A stretch of 64,000 bases of DNA from positions 1-64,000 of the forward strand of contig JAYSPV010000051.1 of assembly GCA_043721915.1 (NCBI GenBank). The letters are read 5' to 3'. Position 1 is the stretch's first letter, and each line of letters opens with the position of its first letter. The DNA is from UBA668 sp043721915 (GTDB taxonomy: Bacteria; Actinomycetota; Acidimicrobiia; Acidimicrobiales; Ilumatobacteraceae). A model generated the notes under the pieces. The model was not told the DNA's origin. It worked only from the letters and a program-made list of their open reading frames with translations, and made no database searches. The position numbers and the translations under genes are program-made. Below are positions 43,908-52,590 of the stretch, in pieces.

Positions 43908-44290
43908 GTCGGGCCAACGGCGCCCGAAAGCCGTGCGATGTGCAGCAGGCGCGACAGCGTCTCGTTGACGCTCGCCAGTTCCTCGAAGCCGCGAAGCTGC
44001 TCAACGCCCCCGACGTCGTGGCAACGTGCGCGATCCACGCCGCTATCGCGGCTTCGGACGCGATCACCTTTCACGCGCTCGGCGAGCGATCGAACGACGG
44101 CAACCACGGATCAGCCGTCGATCTCCTGCGCCAGGTCGACGCCAAGTTGGCGACTGCCCTCAAACGGGCCCTCGATCGCAAGAATCAGGCGGGTTACGAG
44201 AGCGTGGACATCAGCGCCGCTGATGCTGCGAGTTGCGTCAGATGGGCCGAGCAGTTGCTGGCTGCGGCAGAGGAGCGGCTCGAGGCCTGA
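43904..44290 (+). CDS. HEPN-domain toxin, partner of the MNT gene
   Basis: A 128-residue all-helical protein. AIHAAIAASDAITFHALGER is the second HEPN helix, and RSNDGNH fits the Rx4-6H motif of HEPN ribonucleases. The C-terminal helices (AASCVRWAEQLLAAAEERLE) complete the fold. It is expected to cut RNA when not modified by its partner. GTG 43904 overlaps the antitoxin stop by four bases. No other defence gene adjoins, so this is a stand-alone toxin-antitoxin pair. Confidence 0.8.
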   Translation: MSRANGARKPCDVQQARQRLVDARQFLEAAKLLNAPDVVATCAIHAAIAASDAITFHALGERSNDGNHGSAVDLLRQVDAKLATALKRALDRKNQAGYESVDISAADAASCVRWAEQLLAAAEERLEA

Positions 44291-44347
44291 CGGACTCAGT
44301 TGTGCTTGGGACCAGCGCCACGACGAGGCCAGTCCGCGAAAGCCCTG

Positions 44348-45436
44348 TTACACGTTGAAGCGGAACTCCATCACGTCGCCGTCGAGGGGGTGGTAGTCCT
44401 TGCCTTCGATGCGGATCTTGCCGAGCTCCTTGGCCTTGGCCCAGGAGCCGATCTCGAGCAGTTCGTCCCAGTGGATGACCTCGGCCTTGATGAAGCCGCG
44501 CTGGAAGTCGGTGTGGATGCGGCCGGCGCATTCCGGCGCCGACGAGCCGGCGTAGAACGTCCACGCGCGGGTCTCTTTCTCGCCAGTGGTGAGATAGGTG
44601 CGCATGCCCAGCAGGTGGTACGCCGAGCGCACCATGCGGAACAGAGCGCCCTCGCCGAGGCCGAAACCTTCCAGCATCTCGGCACGCTCGACCGGATCAA
44701 CGATGGTCGCGGCCTCCGCCTCTAGCTGCACGCACATCCCGATGACTTCCACGTTGTCACCGGCGGAGGTGAACTCGTCGCGCACCGTCTGCTCCAGCTC
44801 GGGGATGCGATCGAGGTCGTTCTCGCCGACGTTGACCACGGCCAGCACGGACCGGTTGGTGAGCAGGAAGTACGGCTTGAGGACCTCACGCAGATCGGCC
44901 TTGAGGCCGGCGCGGTACAGCGGCAGGCCCTGCGACAGCGCGTCGTACGCGGCCTGCAGCGCTTCCAGCTCGCCGGCGGCGTGCTTGTCGAGCTTGGCCT
45001 GACGGGTGGCCTGGTTGAGGCGCTTCTCGACGGTCTCGAGGTCGGCCAGGGCCAGCTCGATCTCGACCACGCGCAGGTGATCCAGCGGGTCGGACGGGCC
45101 GGTGACGTCGTCGTCGACGAATGCACGCAGCACGAACACGATCGCGTCGACCTCGCGGATGTTGGCCAGGAACTTGTTGCCCAAGCCTTCACCCTTTGAC
45201 GCGCCCTCGACGAGGCCGCCGATGTCGACCACCTCGACGGAGGCATGCACCAGGGTCTTGGTCTTGCTCATCGCGCCGAGGCGCTCGACCCGATCGTCGG
45301 GCACCTTCGCAACACCGATGTTCGGGTCCTTGGTGGCGAACGGGTACGGCGCCGCCAGCGCGCCCCCACCGGTGAGAGCGTTGTACAACGAGCTTTTGCC
45401 CGCGTTGGGGAGACCGACCAGGCCGAAGCGTTCCAT
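44348..45436 (-). CDS. ychF: redox-regulated ribosome-binding ATPase YchF
   Basis: An Obg-family P-loop NTPase that prefers ATP. The 362 residues show GLPNAGKSSLYNAL (P-loop), DIGGLVEGASKGEGLGNKF (G3 region), VVNVGEND in place of NKxD, and the C-terminal TGS-like domain ending YHPLDGDVMEFRFNV. Length is normal. ATG 45436 begins MERFGLVGLPNAG as in homologues; longer in-frame openings upstream are not needed. It stands alone, facing the LPXTG gene. Confidence 0.95.
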   Translation of the reverse strand: MERFGLVGLPNAGKSSLYNALTGGGALAAPYPFATKDPNIGVAKVPDDRVERLGAMSKTKTLVHASVEVVDIGGLVEGASKGEGLGNKFLANIREVDAIVFVLRAFVDDDVTGPSDPLDHLRVVEIELALADLETVEKRLNQATRQAKLDKHAAGELEALQAAYDALSQGLPLYRAGLKADLREVLKPYFLLTNRSVLAVVNVGENDLDRIPELEQTVRDEFTSAGDNVEVIGMCVQLEAEAATIVDPVERAEMLEGFGLGEGALFRMVRSAYHLLGMRTYLTTGEKETRAWTFYAGSSAPECAGRIHTDFQRGFIKAEVIHWDELLEIGSWAKAKELGKIRIEGKDYHPLDGDVMEFRFNV

Positions 45437-45514
45437 AACGTCCGGAAGGCTACCGGCGGGCGGGGAGCGGACTTGTTTTGCCGGTCCAGTGATCTCACCG
45501 TGCCCAGGACAGGC

Positions 45515-46768
45515 ATGAAGCCCGTCGCCCTCTTCGTCGCCCTCATCGCCGCTGCCGCCGTGCCCGGTGCGCCTGCTGCAGCCGCTCCGTTGGGAACCAC
45601 GATCCCAGCCAACTGCGTGCGCCACACCAGTTTCTCCGGCGGCGCCGACGTGCCCGGCGACTACCGATGTGCCGGCATCGCGATCGAGTACCACACGGCC
45701 GGCGTCGCCGCCTCGCCGTTCCCGATCTGGGCAGGCCAGTGGTTGTTCCTCGACCAGAGCGGTCAGTACCGGGTGGGGTCGTGCGTGCTGAATCGGGGCG
45801 TGCACCCGACGATCCTGTCTCCCTCATCGCCCGTCGCACAGAACCTGGCCAACGACCCGACCGGAGCGAAGGCCGCGTACCTCACGTGGAAGTACGGCGA
45901 CACCACCGACAACCTCACAGCCGCAGCGCTGTGGGCGGTGTTCCACTGGTTCGCGCAGGATGCTGCGGGCTCCAATCGCGCAGGCAGCGCGACTGCGCCG
46001 CTGGTGCCACGGCTCGATGGCATCGCCGCCGACAGTGGTCGGGCCGACCTGCAGGCCCGGGCGCTGGCGCTCCACGACGAGGCCGTGCGCTACGCGGGGC
46101 AGTGGGCCCTCACGTTGACGGTGAACGCCGACGGTGTCGCCGTCGCCTCGCTCGTCAGCGGTGCCACGCCCGTCCCCGGGCAACAGATCTCCGTCCTGGT
46201 GAGTGGCAGTGATGCTGCCCTCTCTGGCCTCACCGGTGCGGACGGCACGACCACGGTGACGGTGCCGCTCCTCCCGTCCGGCACCGTCACCGTGGTTGCC
46301 ACCGCGGCCGCCCCTGGGCAGGCGGCCGCATATCGCGGCGCACCGGCATCGCCAGACCCGCAGGGTGCGCAGATCCTGGTCACCGGTGGCTCGCCAGCCG
46401 TTCTGCGGGCGCAGGTGCAGCTGGAGGTGGCCCCGCCGCCGACGACCACGCTGGCGCCGACGACGACTGAGGTTCCGACGACGACTGAGGTTCCGACCAC
46501 GACGCTGGCACCGACCACGACGCTGGCACCGACCACGACAACGCTGGCGCCGTCGACGTCGACAACGACGACGACGACAGTCGTCCAGGTTCTCCCACCC
46601 ACGACGGCGTCGGCGCAGAACCCCAGCCCGCTGCCTCGCACGGGTGGCGGCGGCGACGGGTGGTTTGCCTATGTGGCCACCTCCCTCCTGGTGGGTGGTG
46701 TCGGCCTGCTCGGCACCATCCGTCGCCGCGAACAGCTCGCCTACACTCGTAGAGGTGACACCGGTTGA
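45515..46768 (+). CDS. LPXTG-anchored, Thr-rich surface protein
   Basis: 417 residues, exported and probably sortase-linked. A signal peptide (MKPVALFVALIAAAAVPGAP) leads to an N-terminal domain of about 170 residues with WKYGDTTDNLTAAALWAVFH, resembling domains of Gram-positive adhesins. A beta-sandwich (about 205-290) follows, then a Thr/Pro stalk rich in TTTLAP and TTTEVP units. The end is LPRTG (about 373-377), a hydrophobic helix and the basic tail RRREQ. No sortase gene is in the window. The start ATG 45515 fits the signal peptide. The promoter of the next gene lies inside its 3' end. Confidence 0.8.
   Translation: MKPVALFVALIAAAAVPGAPAAAAPLGTTIPANCVRHTSFSGGADVPGDYRCAGIAIEYHTAGVAASPFPIWAGQWLFLDQSGQYRVGSCVLNRGVHPTILSPSSPVAQNLANDPTGAKAAYLTWKYGDTTDNLTAAALWAVFHWFAQDAAGSNRAGSATAPLVPRLDGIAADSGRADLQARALALHDEAVRYAGQWALTLTVNADGVAVASLVSGATPVPGQQISVLVSGSDAALSGLTGADGTTTVTVPLLPSGTVTVVATAAAPGQAAAYRGAPASPDPQGAQILVTGGSPAVLRAQVQLEVAPPPTTTLAPTTTEVPTTTEVPTTTLAPTTTLAPTTTTLAPSTSTTTTTTVVQVLPPTTASAQNPSPLPRTGGGGDGWFAYVATSLLVGGVGLLGTIRRREQLAYTRRGDTG
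46742..46747 (+). promoter_or_regulatory. -10-like TACACT of the PHP gene
   Basis: TACACT, seven bases, then GTG 46755: leaderless spacing with a GTG start. It lies inside the end of the LPXTG coding region. Confidence 0.45.
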
Positions 46769-47759
46769 TGCCCTCGAACGGGTCGTGCACTGCCTCGATC
46801 GTGCGCACGACACCGGCTTCAAGACCAAGGCGTTCGCGAGGGCGCTCGACGTCGTTCGAACGCTGCCTCCCGATGAGCTTGCGGCCCGGGCGGCGGCCGA
46901 CACGCTCGCCGAACTCGACGGCATCGGCGACAGCTCGGCGACGGTGATCCGCCAGGCGCTGGCCGGTGGCGAGGTGGCCTACCTGGCCGACCTGGAGGCG
47001 AAGACCCAGGTGCCGATCACGTCCGCCGGCGCCGTGTACCGCGACGCGTTGCGCGGTGACCTGCACCTGCACAGCCGGTGGAGCGACGGTGGCGCCACGA
47101 TCGAGGCGATGGCCCGCACCGCCGTTGGCCTCGGCCACGAGTACATGGTGCTCACCGATCACTCACCCCGGCTGACAGTCGCCCACGGGCTGAGTGCCGA
47201 ACGGTTGCACGAGCAGTTGGCCGATGTTGCCACGCTCAACGAGCAGCTCGCCCCGTTCCGCATCCTCACCGGCATCGAGGTCGACATCCTCGAGGACGGC
47301 ACCCTCGACCACGGCGATGTGGTCCTCGCGCAGCTCGATGTCGTGGTCGCCAGCGTGCACAGCAAGTTGCGCATGGATGGCACGGCGATGACCGAGCGGA
47401 TGGTGCGAGCGGTCGCCAACCCCCATGTCGACATCCTCGGCCACTGCACCGGCCGGCTGATCGGCAAGCGTGACCCGTCGTCGTTCGACCCCGACTACGT
47501 GTTCGCCGCCTGCGCCCAGTTCCACACGGCAGTCGAGATCAACTGTCGCCCCGAGCGGCTCGACCCGCCTCGCCCGCTGCTGCAGATGGCCATCGAGTAC
47601 GGCTGCTACTTCGCCATCAACAGCGATGCCCACGCCACCGGCCAGTTGGAGTGGCAGCCGAACGGCTGCAATCGGGCAGCGGACGTGGGTGTGCCGCTGG
47701 AGATGGTGCTCAACACCTGGCCGGTCGAGCGCCTGCTCGCCTGGACCGCCGGCGGCTGA
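46755..47759 (+). CDS. PHP-domain metal-dependent phosphoesterase with HhH N-terminus
   Basis: 334 residues. The first 80 hold a helix-hairpin-helix-like element (LAELDGIGDSSATVIRQAL), as at the end of family X polymerases. From about 95 the PHP domain has DLHLHSRWSDG, VLTDHSP, GIEVDIL, VASVHSK, HCTGRLIG and INSDAHAT, supplying the metal ligands. It resembles the C-terminal PHP part of bacterial PolX without the polymerase, so a role in DNA end or gap repair is possible; a histidinol-phosphatase-like role cannot be excluded. Confidence 0.83.
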   Translation: MTPVDALERVVHCLDRAHDTGFKTKAFARALDVVRTLPPDELAARAAADTLAELDGIGDSSATVIRQALAGGEVAYLADLEAKTQVPITSAGAVYRDALRGDLHLHSRWSDGGATIEAMARTAVGLGHEYMVLTDHSPRLTVAHGLSAERLHEQLADVATLNEQLAPFRILTGIEVDILEDGTLDHGDVVLAQLDVVVASVHSKLRMDGTAMTERMVRAVANPHVDILGHCTGRLIGKRDPSSFDPDYVFAACAQFHTAVEINCRPERLDPPRPLLQMAIEYGCYFAINSDAHATGQLEWQPNGCNRAADVGVPLEMVLNTWPVERLLAWTAGG

Positions 47760-47796
47760 CACGGCGGTAGCCGTTGGGGGCGAACCATCCTCCCGA

Positions 47797-47802
47797 TAGG
47801 CT
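47797..47802 (+). promoter_or_regulatory. -10-like TAGGCT of the bL37-like gene
   Basis: TAGGCT within CCCGATAGGCTC, eight bases before ATG 47811. The CCCGATAG core and the GCTATG start context are shared with the bS22 gene. Confidence 0.42.
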
Positions 47803-47810
47803 CGACGGCT

Positions 47811-47897
47811 ATGTCGAAGAAGACCAAGAAGCGCAAGGCGCGCCTGCGCCGCAGCAAGGCCAACCACGGCAAGCGTCCGAACATGGGGCGTGGCTGA
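47811..47897 (+). CDS. bL37-like small ribosomal protein
   Basis: A 28-residue, very basic protein: MSKKTKKRKARLRRS, then KANHGKRPNMGRG. The KANHGKRPN ending and length resemble the short actinobacterial bL37 found on mycobacterial large subunits. It is below the size most gene callers accept. Its last eight bases overlap the GTG start of the prolyl oligopeptidase gene, so the two may be coupled. Assignment rests on my recollection of the family motif. Confidence 0.75.
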   Translation: MSKKTKKRKARLRRSKANHGKRPNMGRG

Positions 47898-49947
47898 CCT
47901 ACCTGTTGCCGATGCACCCGCCACCCGGCGTGGTGCTGAGGCCGACGTCGTTCACGACGTCGAGGTAGCGGACCCATACAGGTGGTTGGAGGACGGCGAG
48001 TCCCCCGAAACCGTCGCGTGGGTGGCACAACACAATTCTAGAACGCGCGAGGCGCTCGATGCTCGGCCCACTCGGGGCTGGTGGCACGAGCGCCTTTCCG
48101 CGCTCATCGCGCTGCCCACGACGCTCTCGCTGGCCGTGGCCGGCGAGCGTTTGTTCGTGCTCGAACGGGCTGCCGGGGCCGACCAGTACTCGCTGGTGGT
48201 GCGCAGTGCCGTCGACGCATCCGTGCCCCCACGCACCCTGCTCGACCCGGCGACCCTGGCCACCGACGCGGCGGTCGCGATCGATTGGTTCCACCCGTCG
48301 CACGACGGCAGCAAGGTGGCCTACGGCATCAGTGAGGGCGGCACCGAGAACAGTGTGCTGCATGTGCTGGACGTCGCCACGGGCGAGACCGACGCGCTGC
48401 GCATTCCCAACACACGTGCGGCAAGTGTCGCCTGGATGCCCGACCACAGCGGCTTCTGGTACGCGGTCTACCCCGAGGGCGACGAGTACCACCGCCACAT
48501 TCGCTTCCACCGCATGGGCACTGATCCGTCCGCCGATCAGGTCGTGTTCGACCGCATGCCCACTGCCGAGTCGTGGCCCGATGTGGCGGTCAGCCGCGAC
48601 GGCCGGCACCTGCTGGTGCAGGTGATGGTGAAGTGGACGCAGACAGACATCCACTTGCACGACACCGTCACGGGTGAGTGGCGGGTGGTGGTGGAGGGCG
48701 TGGACGCACAGTCGTCGCTCAGTTTCGACGGTGAGTCGCTGGTGGGGGTCACCACTCGCGACGCGCCAAACGGGCGGGCGGTCCGCGCCTCGCTGGCCAA
48801 CCCCGCGGAGTGGACGACGGTCGTCCCCGAGCGGGCCGATGTGGTGCTCGGGGCCCACGCGCCGTTCAACGGCGATCTGCTGGTGGTCGCCAGTCGAGTC
48901 GCGGTCGACCGGGTCGAGCGCTGGGCGCCGGGGGCCACCGCCGGCGAAGAACTCGCGCTCGGTGTGGCCAGCGTCGCCTCGCTGGACGCCGACGATGGTC
49001 GCGCCTTTCTCGCTGTCGGCACCTTCGGTGCGCCGGTGAACGTCCAGCGCTACACGCTTGCCGACAGCCTTCAGCAGTGGTCGGCGGCCCCGGATCCGTC
49101 GGTGCTGCCGTCGCTCACCGTGACCCAGGTCTTCTATCCGTCGCTGGACGGCACGCGCATCCCGATGTTCGTCGCTCACCGCAGCGATGTGACGCCGTCG
49201 GCGCGGACGCCACTGATCCTCACCGGCTACGGCGGCTTTGCCATCGCCGAGTCGCCGGTGTGGATGCCCAACCTCGCTGCCTGGTGCGCGGCGGGCGGCA
49301 TCTACGCAATTGCGGGCCTGCGCGGCGGGTACGAGTACGGCGAGGCATGGCACCATGCCGGTCGCCGAGCCAACAAGCAGCGGGTGTTCGACGACTTCCA
49401 CGCCGCCGCCGACTGGCTGGTGGGGGAGGGCTACACCTCACGCGCCCGTCTCGCGATCCACGGGGGCAGCAACGGTGGCCTGCTGATGGGCGTGGCCATC
49501 ACTCAGCGGCCCGATCTCGCGCCGGTGGTGTGGTGTGCGGTGCCGCTGCTCGACATGATCCGTTTCCCGCAGTTCCTGATCGCCCGCCTGTGGACCGACG
49601 AGTACGGCGACCCAGATGTGGCCGAGGAGTTCGGCTGGCTGCACGCCTACTCGCCCTACCACCACGTGGTGGGTGGCGCCGCGTACCCGGCCGTGCTGTT
49701 CACGACGGCCGAGGGCGACACCAGGGTCGACCCCTGCCATGCGCGCAAGATGGCCGCAGCGCTCACCGCCGCCGGCAGCAACCAGTCCGAGCGGCCGATC
49801 CTGCTCGCGCAGGCGGGGCGCGCCGGGCACGGCGTCGGCAAACCGGCGAGCATGCGGGTGCACGAAGGCGCCGACGTGCTGGCGTTCTTCTCCTGGCAAC
49901 TCGGCATCGAGGCGGAGCTCCTCGCCGCGACCTCGGCGGCCGTGTGA
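47890..49947 (+). CDS. prolyl oligopeptidase family serine peptidase (S9)
   Basis: 685 residues: N-terminal helical start (VADPYRWLEDGESPETVAWV, the classic POP opening), a seven-bladed propeller to about 400, and an alpha/beta-hydrolase with LTGYGGFAIA, IHGGSNGGLLMG (Ser nucleophile), EGDTRVDP (Asp) and GRAGHGVGK (His). No signal peptide, so cytosolic peptide cleavage after proline is expected. GTG 47890 overlaps the bL37 stop. The stop overlaps the next gene as TGATG. Confidence 0.93.
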   Translation: MADLPVADAPATRRGAEADVVHDVEVADPYRWLEDGESPETVAWVAQHNSRTREALDARPTRGWWHERLSALIALPTTLSLAVAGERLFVLERAAGADQYSLVVRSAVDASVPPRTLLDPATLATDAAVAIDWFHPSHDGSKVAYGISEGGTENSVLHVLDVATGETDALRIPNTRAASVAWMPDHSGFWYAVYPEGDEYHRHIRFHRMGTDPSADQVVFDRMPTAESWPDVAVSRDGRHLLVQVMVKWTQTDIHLHDTVTGEWRVVVEGVDAQSSLSFDGESLVGVTTRDAPNGRAVRASLANPAEWTTVVPERADVVLGAHAPFNGDLLVVASRVAVDRVERWAPGATAGEELALGVASVASLDADDGRAFLAVGTFGAPVNVQRYTLADSLQQWSAAPDPSVLPSLTVTQVFYPSLDGTRIPMFVAHRSDVTPSARTPLILTGYGGFAIAESPVWMPNLAAWCAAGGIYAIAGLRGGYEYGEAWHHAGRRANKQRVFDDFHAAADWLVGEGYTSRARLAIHGGSNGGLLMGVAITQRPDLAPVVWCAVPLLDMIRFPQFLIARLWTDEYGDPDVAEEFGWLHAYSPYHHVVGGAAYPAVLFTTAEGDTRVDPCHARKMAAALTAAGSNQSERPILLAQAGRAGHGVGKPASMRVHEGADVLAFFSWQLGIEAELLAATSAAV

Positions 49948-50570
49948 TGACCGCGGTTGCGGAGCTGCTCGTTGCCTCGCCCGTCGAGCCCTGGGAGGCG
50001 ATCGGCCTGCGGGTGGCAGACGGTGTCGCTCGCATCGGCGGCATCGCGCTGCGGTTCGTGCCCGTTGGCGCCGACGGGCGTGAGGGCGTGCTCAGCTGGG
50101 GGCTTGCCGGTGCCCCGTCGCAGGACGTGCACGACATCGACGGTCTCGCGACACATCACCTCGACGGGCCACCCCCCGGGCCGGCCGACCACCCGTTGAG
50201 AGTCGCCGGTTTCGACCATCTCGTGGTGATGACGTCGTCGTTGGAACGCACGTGCGGCGCGATCGAGGCCGCGACCGGCGAGCCGCTGAAGCGCATCCGC
50301 GAGGCCGGTGCGATCCGCCAAGGCTTCCATCGGTTGGGTGAGCTGATCATCGAGGTCGTCGAATCGCCCCAGGTCACCGTTGCGCAGGCCTCGTTCTGGG
50401 GGTTCGTGTGGAACCTCGCCGATCTACACGAGTCGTGCGGCCGATTGGGGCCCGATGTCGTCTCGCCGCCCAAGGCGGCAGTTCAGCCAGGTCGCTTCAT
50501 CGCCACGGTTCGTGCGCAGGTGGGCCTCGGCCTGCCGCTTGCACTGATGACACCGTCCTCGAGACCGTAG
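49947..50570 (+). CDS. VOC/glyoxalase-like protein
   Basis: A 207-residue protein with a single vicinal-oxygen-chelate half-domain pattern: VAGFDHLVVMTSSLERTCGAIEAATG (the usual first strand and helix) and LGELIIEVVESPQV with a candidate Glu ligand. The N-terminal 80 residues are a related half with fewer landmarks. The substrate is unknown. It is translationally coupled to the peptidase gene through a TGATG overlap. Its stop codon TAG forms part of the -10-like element of the next gene. Confidence 0.75.
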   Translation: MTAVAELLVASPVEPWEAIGLRVADGVARIGGIALRFVPVGADGREGVLSWGLAGAPSQDVHDIDGLATHHLDGPPPGPADHPLRVAGFDHLVVMTSSLERTCGAIEAATGEPLKRIREAGAIRQGFHRLGELIIEVVESPQVTVAQASFWGFVWNLADLHESCGRLGPDVVSPPKAAVQPGRFIATVRAQVGLGLPLALMTPSSRP

Positions 50571-50573
50571 AAT
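50568..50573 (+). promoter_or_regulatory. -10-like TAGAAT of the L,D-transpeptidase gene
   Basis: TAGAAT overlaps the stop codon of the VOC gene and lies ten bases before ATG 50584; a short or absent leader is implied. Confidence 0.4.
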
Positions 50574-50583
50574 CTCTCCCTGT

Positions 50584-51480
50584 ATGTCACGCAGCTACCG
50601 CACCCTCGCAGCCGCACTCGTGGCGATGCTGGTGCTGGTCGGCATCGCCCAGCTCGTGGAGCCCGACGATGCGAAGGGTTCGGTCGCCGCCTCTCCCGTC
50701 TCGAGCTCCGGTGTCGATGCGGGCACCGTGCCGGCCAGCGACAGCACCCAGCCCGTGACCGACGTGGTCGACGGTGACGCGGCGACCACATCCAGCCTCG
50801 CACCGCCGATCACCGCCGACTGCACCATCACCGAGGTGTTGAAGGTCGGTGCATCCGGTGCGCAGGTGCAGTGCCTCGAGTCGCAGCTCGCGGTGGCCGG
50901 TTTCCCGACAACGGTCGATACCAACTTCGACGGCGCCACCGACACTGCCGTGAAGGCGTATCAGACGGCAAAGAGCCTCGAAGCCGATGGCATCGTCGGT
51001 CGCGTGACCGCGCAGACGCTGGGCATCTGGGCCGGCCCGCTCGGCCCGATGCCTGCCACCAACGACGACTGCCCGAGCACACCGCACGGGGTGATCGTCG
51101 ATCGCGCCAACCAGCGCGGTGCGCTGTGCGAGAACGGCTCCATCACCTACGAGTTCCCGCTCACCACCGCCCTGAGCCAGCCCGACCCAGGCACCTACCC
51201 GGTGTACGCGAAGGATCTCAACGCGAGCAGCACCATCACCGGGCAATACAGCACGATGACGCACTTCGTGGCGTTCACCCGCGGCAAGTACCAGGGCGCC
51301 CGCATCGCATTCCACAGCATGCCCAAGTACAGCAACGGCCAGTACCTCCAGCCGCTGGATTCGGTGGGCACGCCAGAGATGCACGGCGAGTCGTCGGGCT
51401 GCATCCGGCTGAAGCCGGACGATGCCGTGCGCGTGTGGGATTGGCTCGCGATCGACGACGAAGTGCGCGTCATCTCCTAA
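50584..51480 (+). CDS. L,D-transpeptidase with peptidoglycan-binding domain
   Basis: 298 residues. A basic start and hydrophobic helix (about 8-25) form a signal or anchor; a Ser/Thr linker follows. At about 84-150 lies a PG_binding_1 domain (LKVGASGAQVQCLESQL, DGIVGRVTAQTLG). The YkuD domain ends in HGESSGCIRLKPDDAVRVWD with the catalytic Cys273. It should form 3-3 cross-links or attach proteins in the cell wall. It follows the VOC gene by 13 bases but carries its own -10-like element. Confidence 0.92.
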   Translation: MSRSYRTLAAALVAMLVLVGIAQLVEPDDAKGSVAASPVSSSGVDAGTVPASDSTQPVTDVVDGDAATTSSLAPPITADCTITEVLKVGASGAQVQCLESQLAVAGFPTTVDTNFDGATDTAVKAYQTAKSLEADGIVGRVTAQTLGIWAGPLGPMPATNDDCPSTPHGVIVDRANQRGALCENGSITYEFPLTTALSQPDPGTYPVYAKDLNASSTITGQYSTMTHFVAFTRGKYQGARIAFHSMPKYSNGQYLQPLDSVGTPEMHGESSGCIRLKPDDAVRVWDWLAIDDEVRVIS

Positions 51481-51511
51481 CTCCGGACGGTGCGGGCCGC
51501 AGCCTGCGCCG

Positions 51512-52525
51512 TCAGCTGTCGAGTTCGTCGAGGGTCTCGGGGTCGTCGCCGCGTAGGAACGTGCGGCCCTCCTCGCATTCCTCGTGAAGCGGGCACCAAC
51601 GACAGGAGATACCCGGACGCTTGACGGGTGGGCGGCCCTCCACGGTCAGCTCGATGTGCATCTCGATGCCATCGAGTGCGCGGCGCAGGCCGGAACGCAG
51701 GTTGCCCTCAGTGACGTCTTCCACCTCGCTCTCCGCGTAATCGAGGTAGTACGTGACCAGCTTGCGCGGTGGAACCTGCTGACGCAGGGTCTGCACGACT
51801 GCGTAGAAGCGCAGATCGTCGCGGTGGTGGAACGAGCGGTAGCCGCTCTTGAAATCGACGATCAGCAGCCGGCTCTCGCGCCCGAACGGCTTGCCGACCT
51901 GGAGATCGACCTTTCCGGAGAGCTCGATGGTGCCGTCGGGCCGCCACTTCGCGGCCGCTTCCAGCACCGGGTGCGCCGAGAGCGGGAGTGGAGGGAAGTC
52001 CTGCAGGAATTTCGTGCAGCGATCGATGGCCCGGCTGCGCAGCTCGGCCCAATCGGCATCGCTGAGCCCGGCGACGAACGCGCCGCGACTGTCGGCCTGA
52101 TCGGCCAGGCGGGCGAGCGACTCGTCGACGACGGTGGCGGGCGCCGGCTCGCCGCGCCAGTTGAGCGCCAGCTCGATCGCCTTGTGGGCCACGAACCCGG
52201 CCGCGGTGCTGGGCCGCCACTCGAAGTCGTTGGGCAGCAGGTGGAACACCTCGCACCCGTGGACCCGAGCGAGGAACGACTTGCTGACCCACAACGTCTC
52301 GCCGGCGAGCCGCTGGGACAGCTGGGCCACACCGTCGGTGGCTTCGGCCACGAACTCGCTGACGAATGCCGGGTCGAACACCACCGGCTCATCGGGCCGC
52401 CGCAGCAGCGCCAGTGTGCGTTCCTGCGTCGGGGTGAGTGCCGACCCCGGCGCCGCGCCGGCGGGCTCGGTGCCGTCGGGTGCAGCGGCCGCGACGGCGG
52501 TGGGGGCTTCGTCAGGCGGCTGCAC
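51512..52525 (-). CDS. PD-(D/E)XK nuclease family protein with Fe-S cysteines
   Basis: 337 residues of the RecB/AddB/Cas4-like nuclease group. The active site is ELSGKVDLQVG and LLIVDFKSGYRSF. Four cysteines, Cys91 and the C-terminal CRWCPLHEEC (Cys308, 311, 317), are spaced as in the iron-sulfur staple of AddB and Cas4. There are no helicase motifs and no cas1 or cas2 nearby, so it is a stand-alone nuclease, perhaps in DNA repair. The start is GTG 52525, seven bases after a TAGTGT element on the same strand. Confidence 0.83.
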   Translation of the reverse strand: MQPPDEAPTAVAAAAPDGTEPAGAAPGSALTPTQERTLALLRRPDEPVVFDPAFVSEFVAEATDGVAQLSQRLAGETLWVSKSFLARVHGCEVFHLLPNDFEWRPSTAAGFVAHKAIELALNWRGEPAPATVVDESLARLADQADSRGAFVAGLSDADWAELRSRAIDRCTKFLQDFPPLPLSAHPVLEAAAKWRPDGTIELSGKVDLQVGKPFGRESRLLIVDFKSGYRSFHHRDDLRFYAVVQTLRQQVPPRKLVTYYLDYAESEVEDVTEGNLRSGLRRALDGIEMHIELTVEGRPPVKRPGISCRWCPLHEECEEGRTFLRGDDPETLDELDS

Positions 52526-52532
52526 GGATCCG

Positions 52533-52538
52533 ACACTA
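52533..52538 (-). promoter_or_regulatory. -10-like TAGTGT of the nuclease gene
   Basis: On the minus strand TAGTGT is followed by seven bases and GTG 52525, a leaderless arrangement. The gene at 52591 diverges from it. Confidence 0.42.
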
Positions 52539-52590
52539 CCGATGGGGTGTCACAGGAATCCGCGTGACACCCTTCTGTCACGATCACTTC

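Noticed and set aside
51512..52525. Cas4 of a CRISPR system
   Set aside because: No repeat array or cas1/cas2 gene is present; only the generic nuclease and cysteine pattern is shared.
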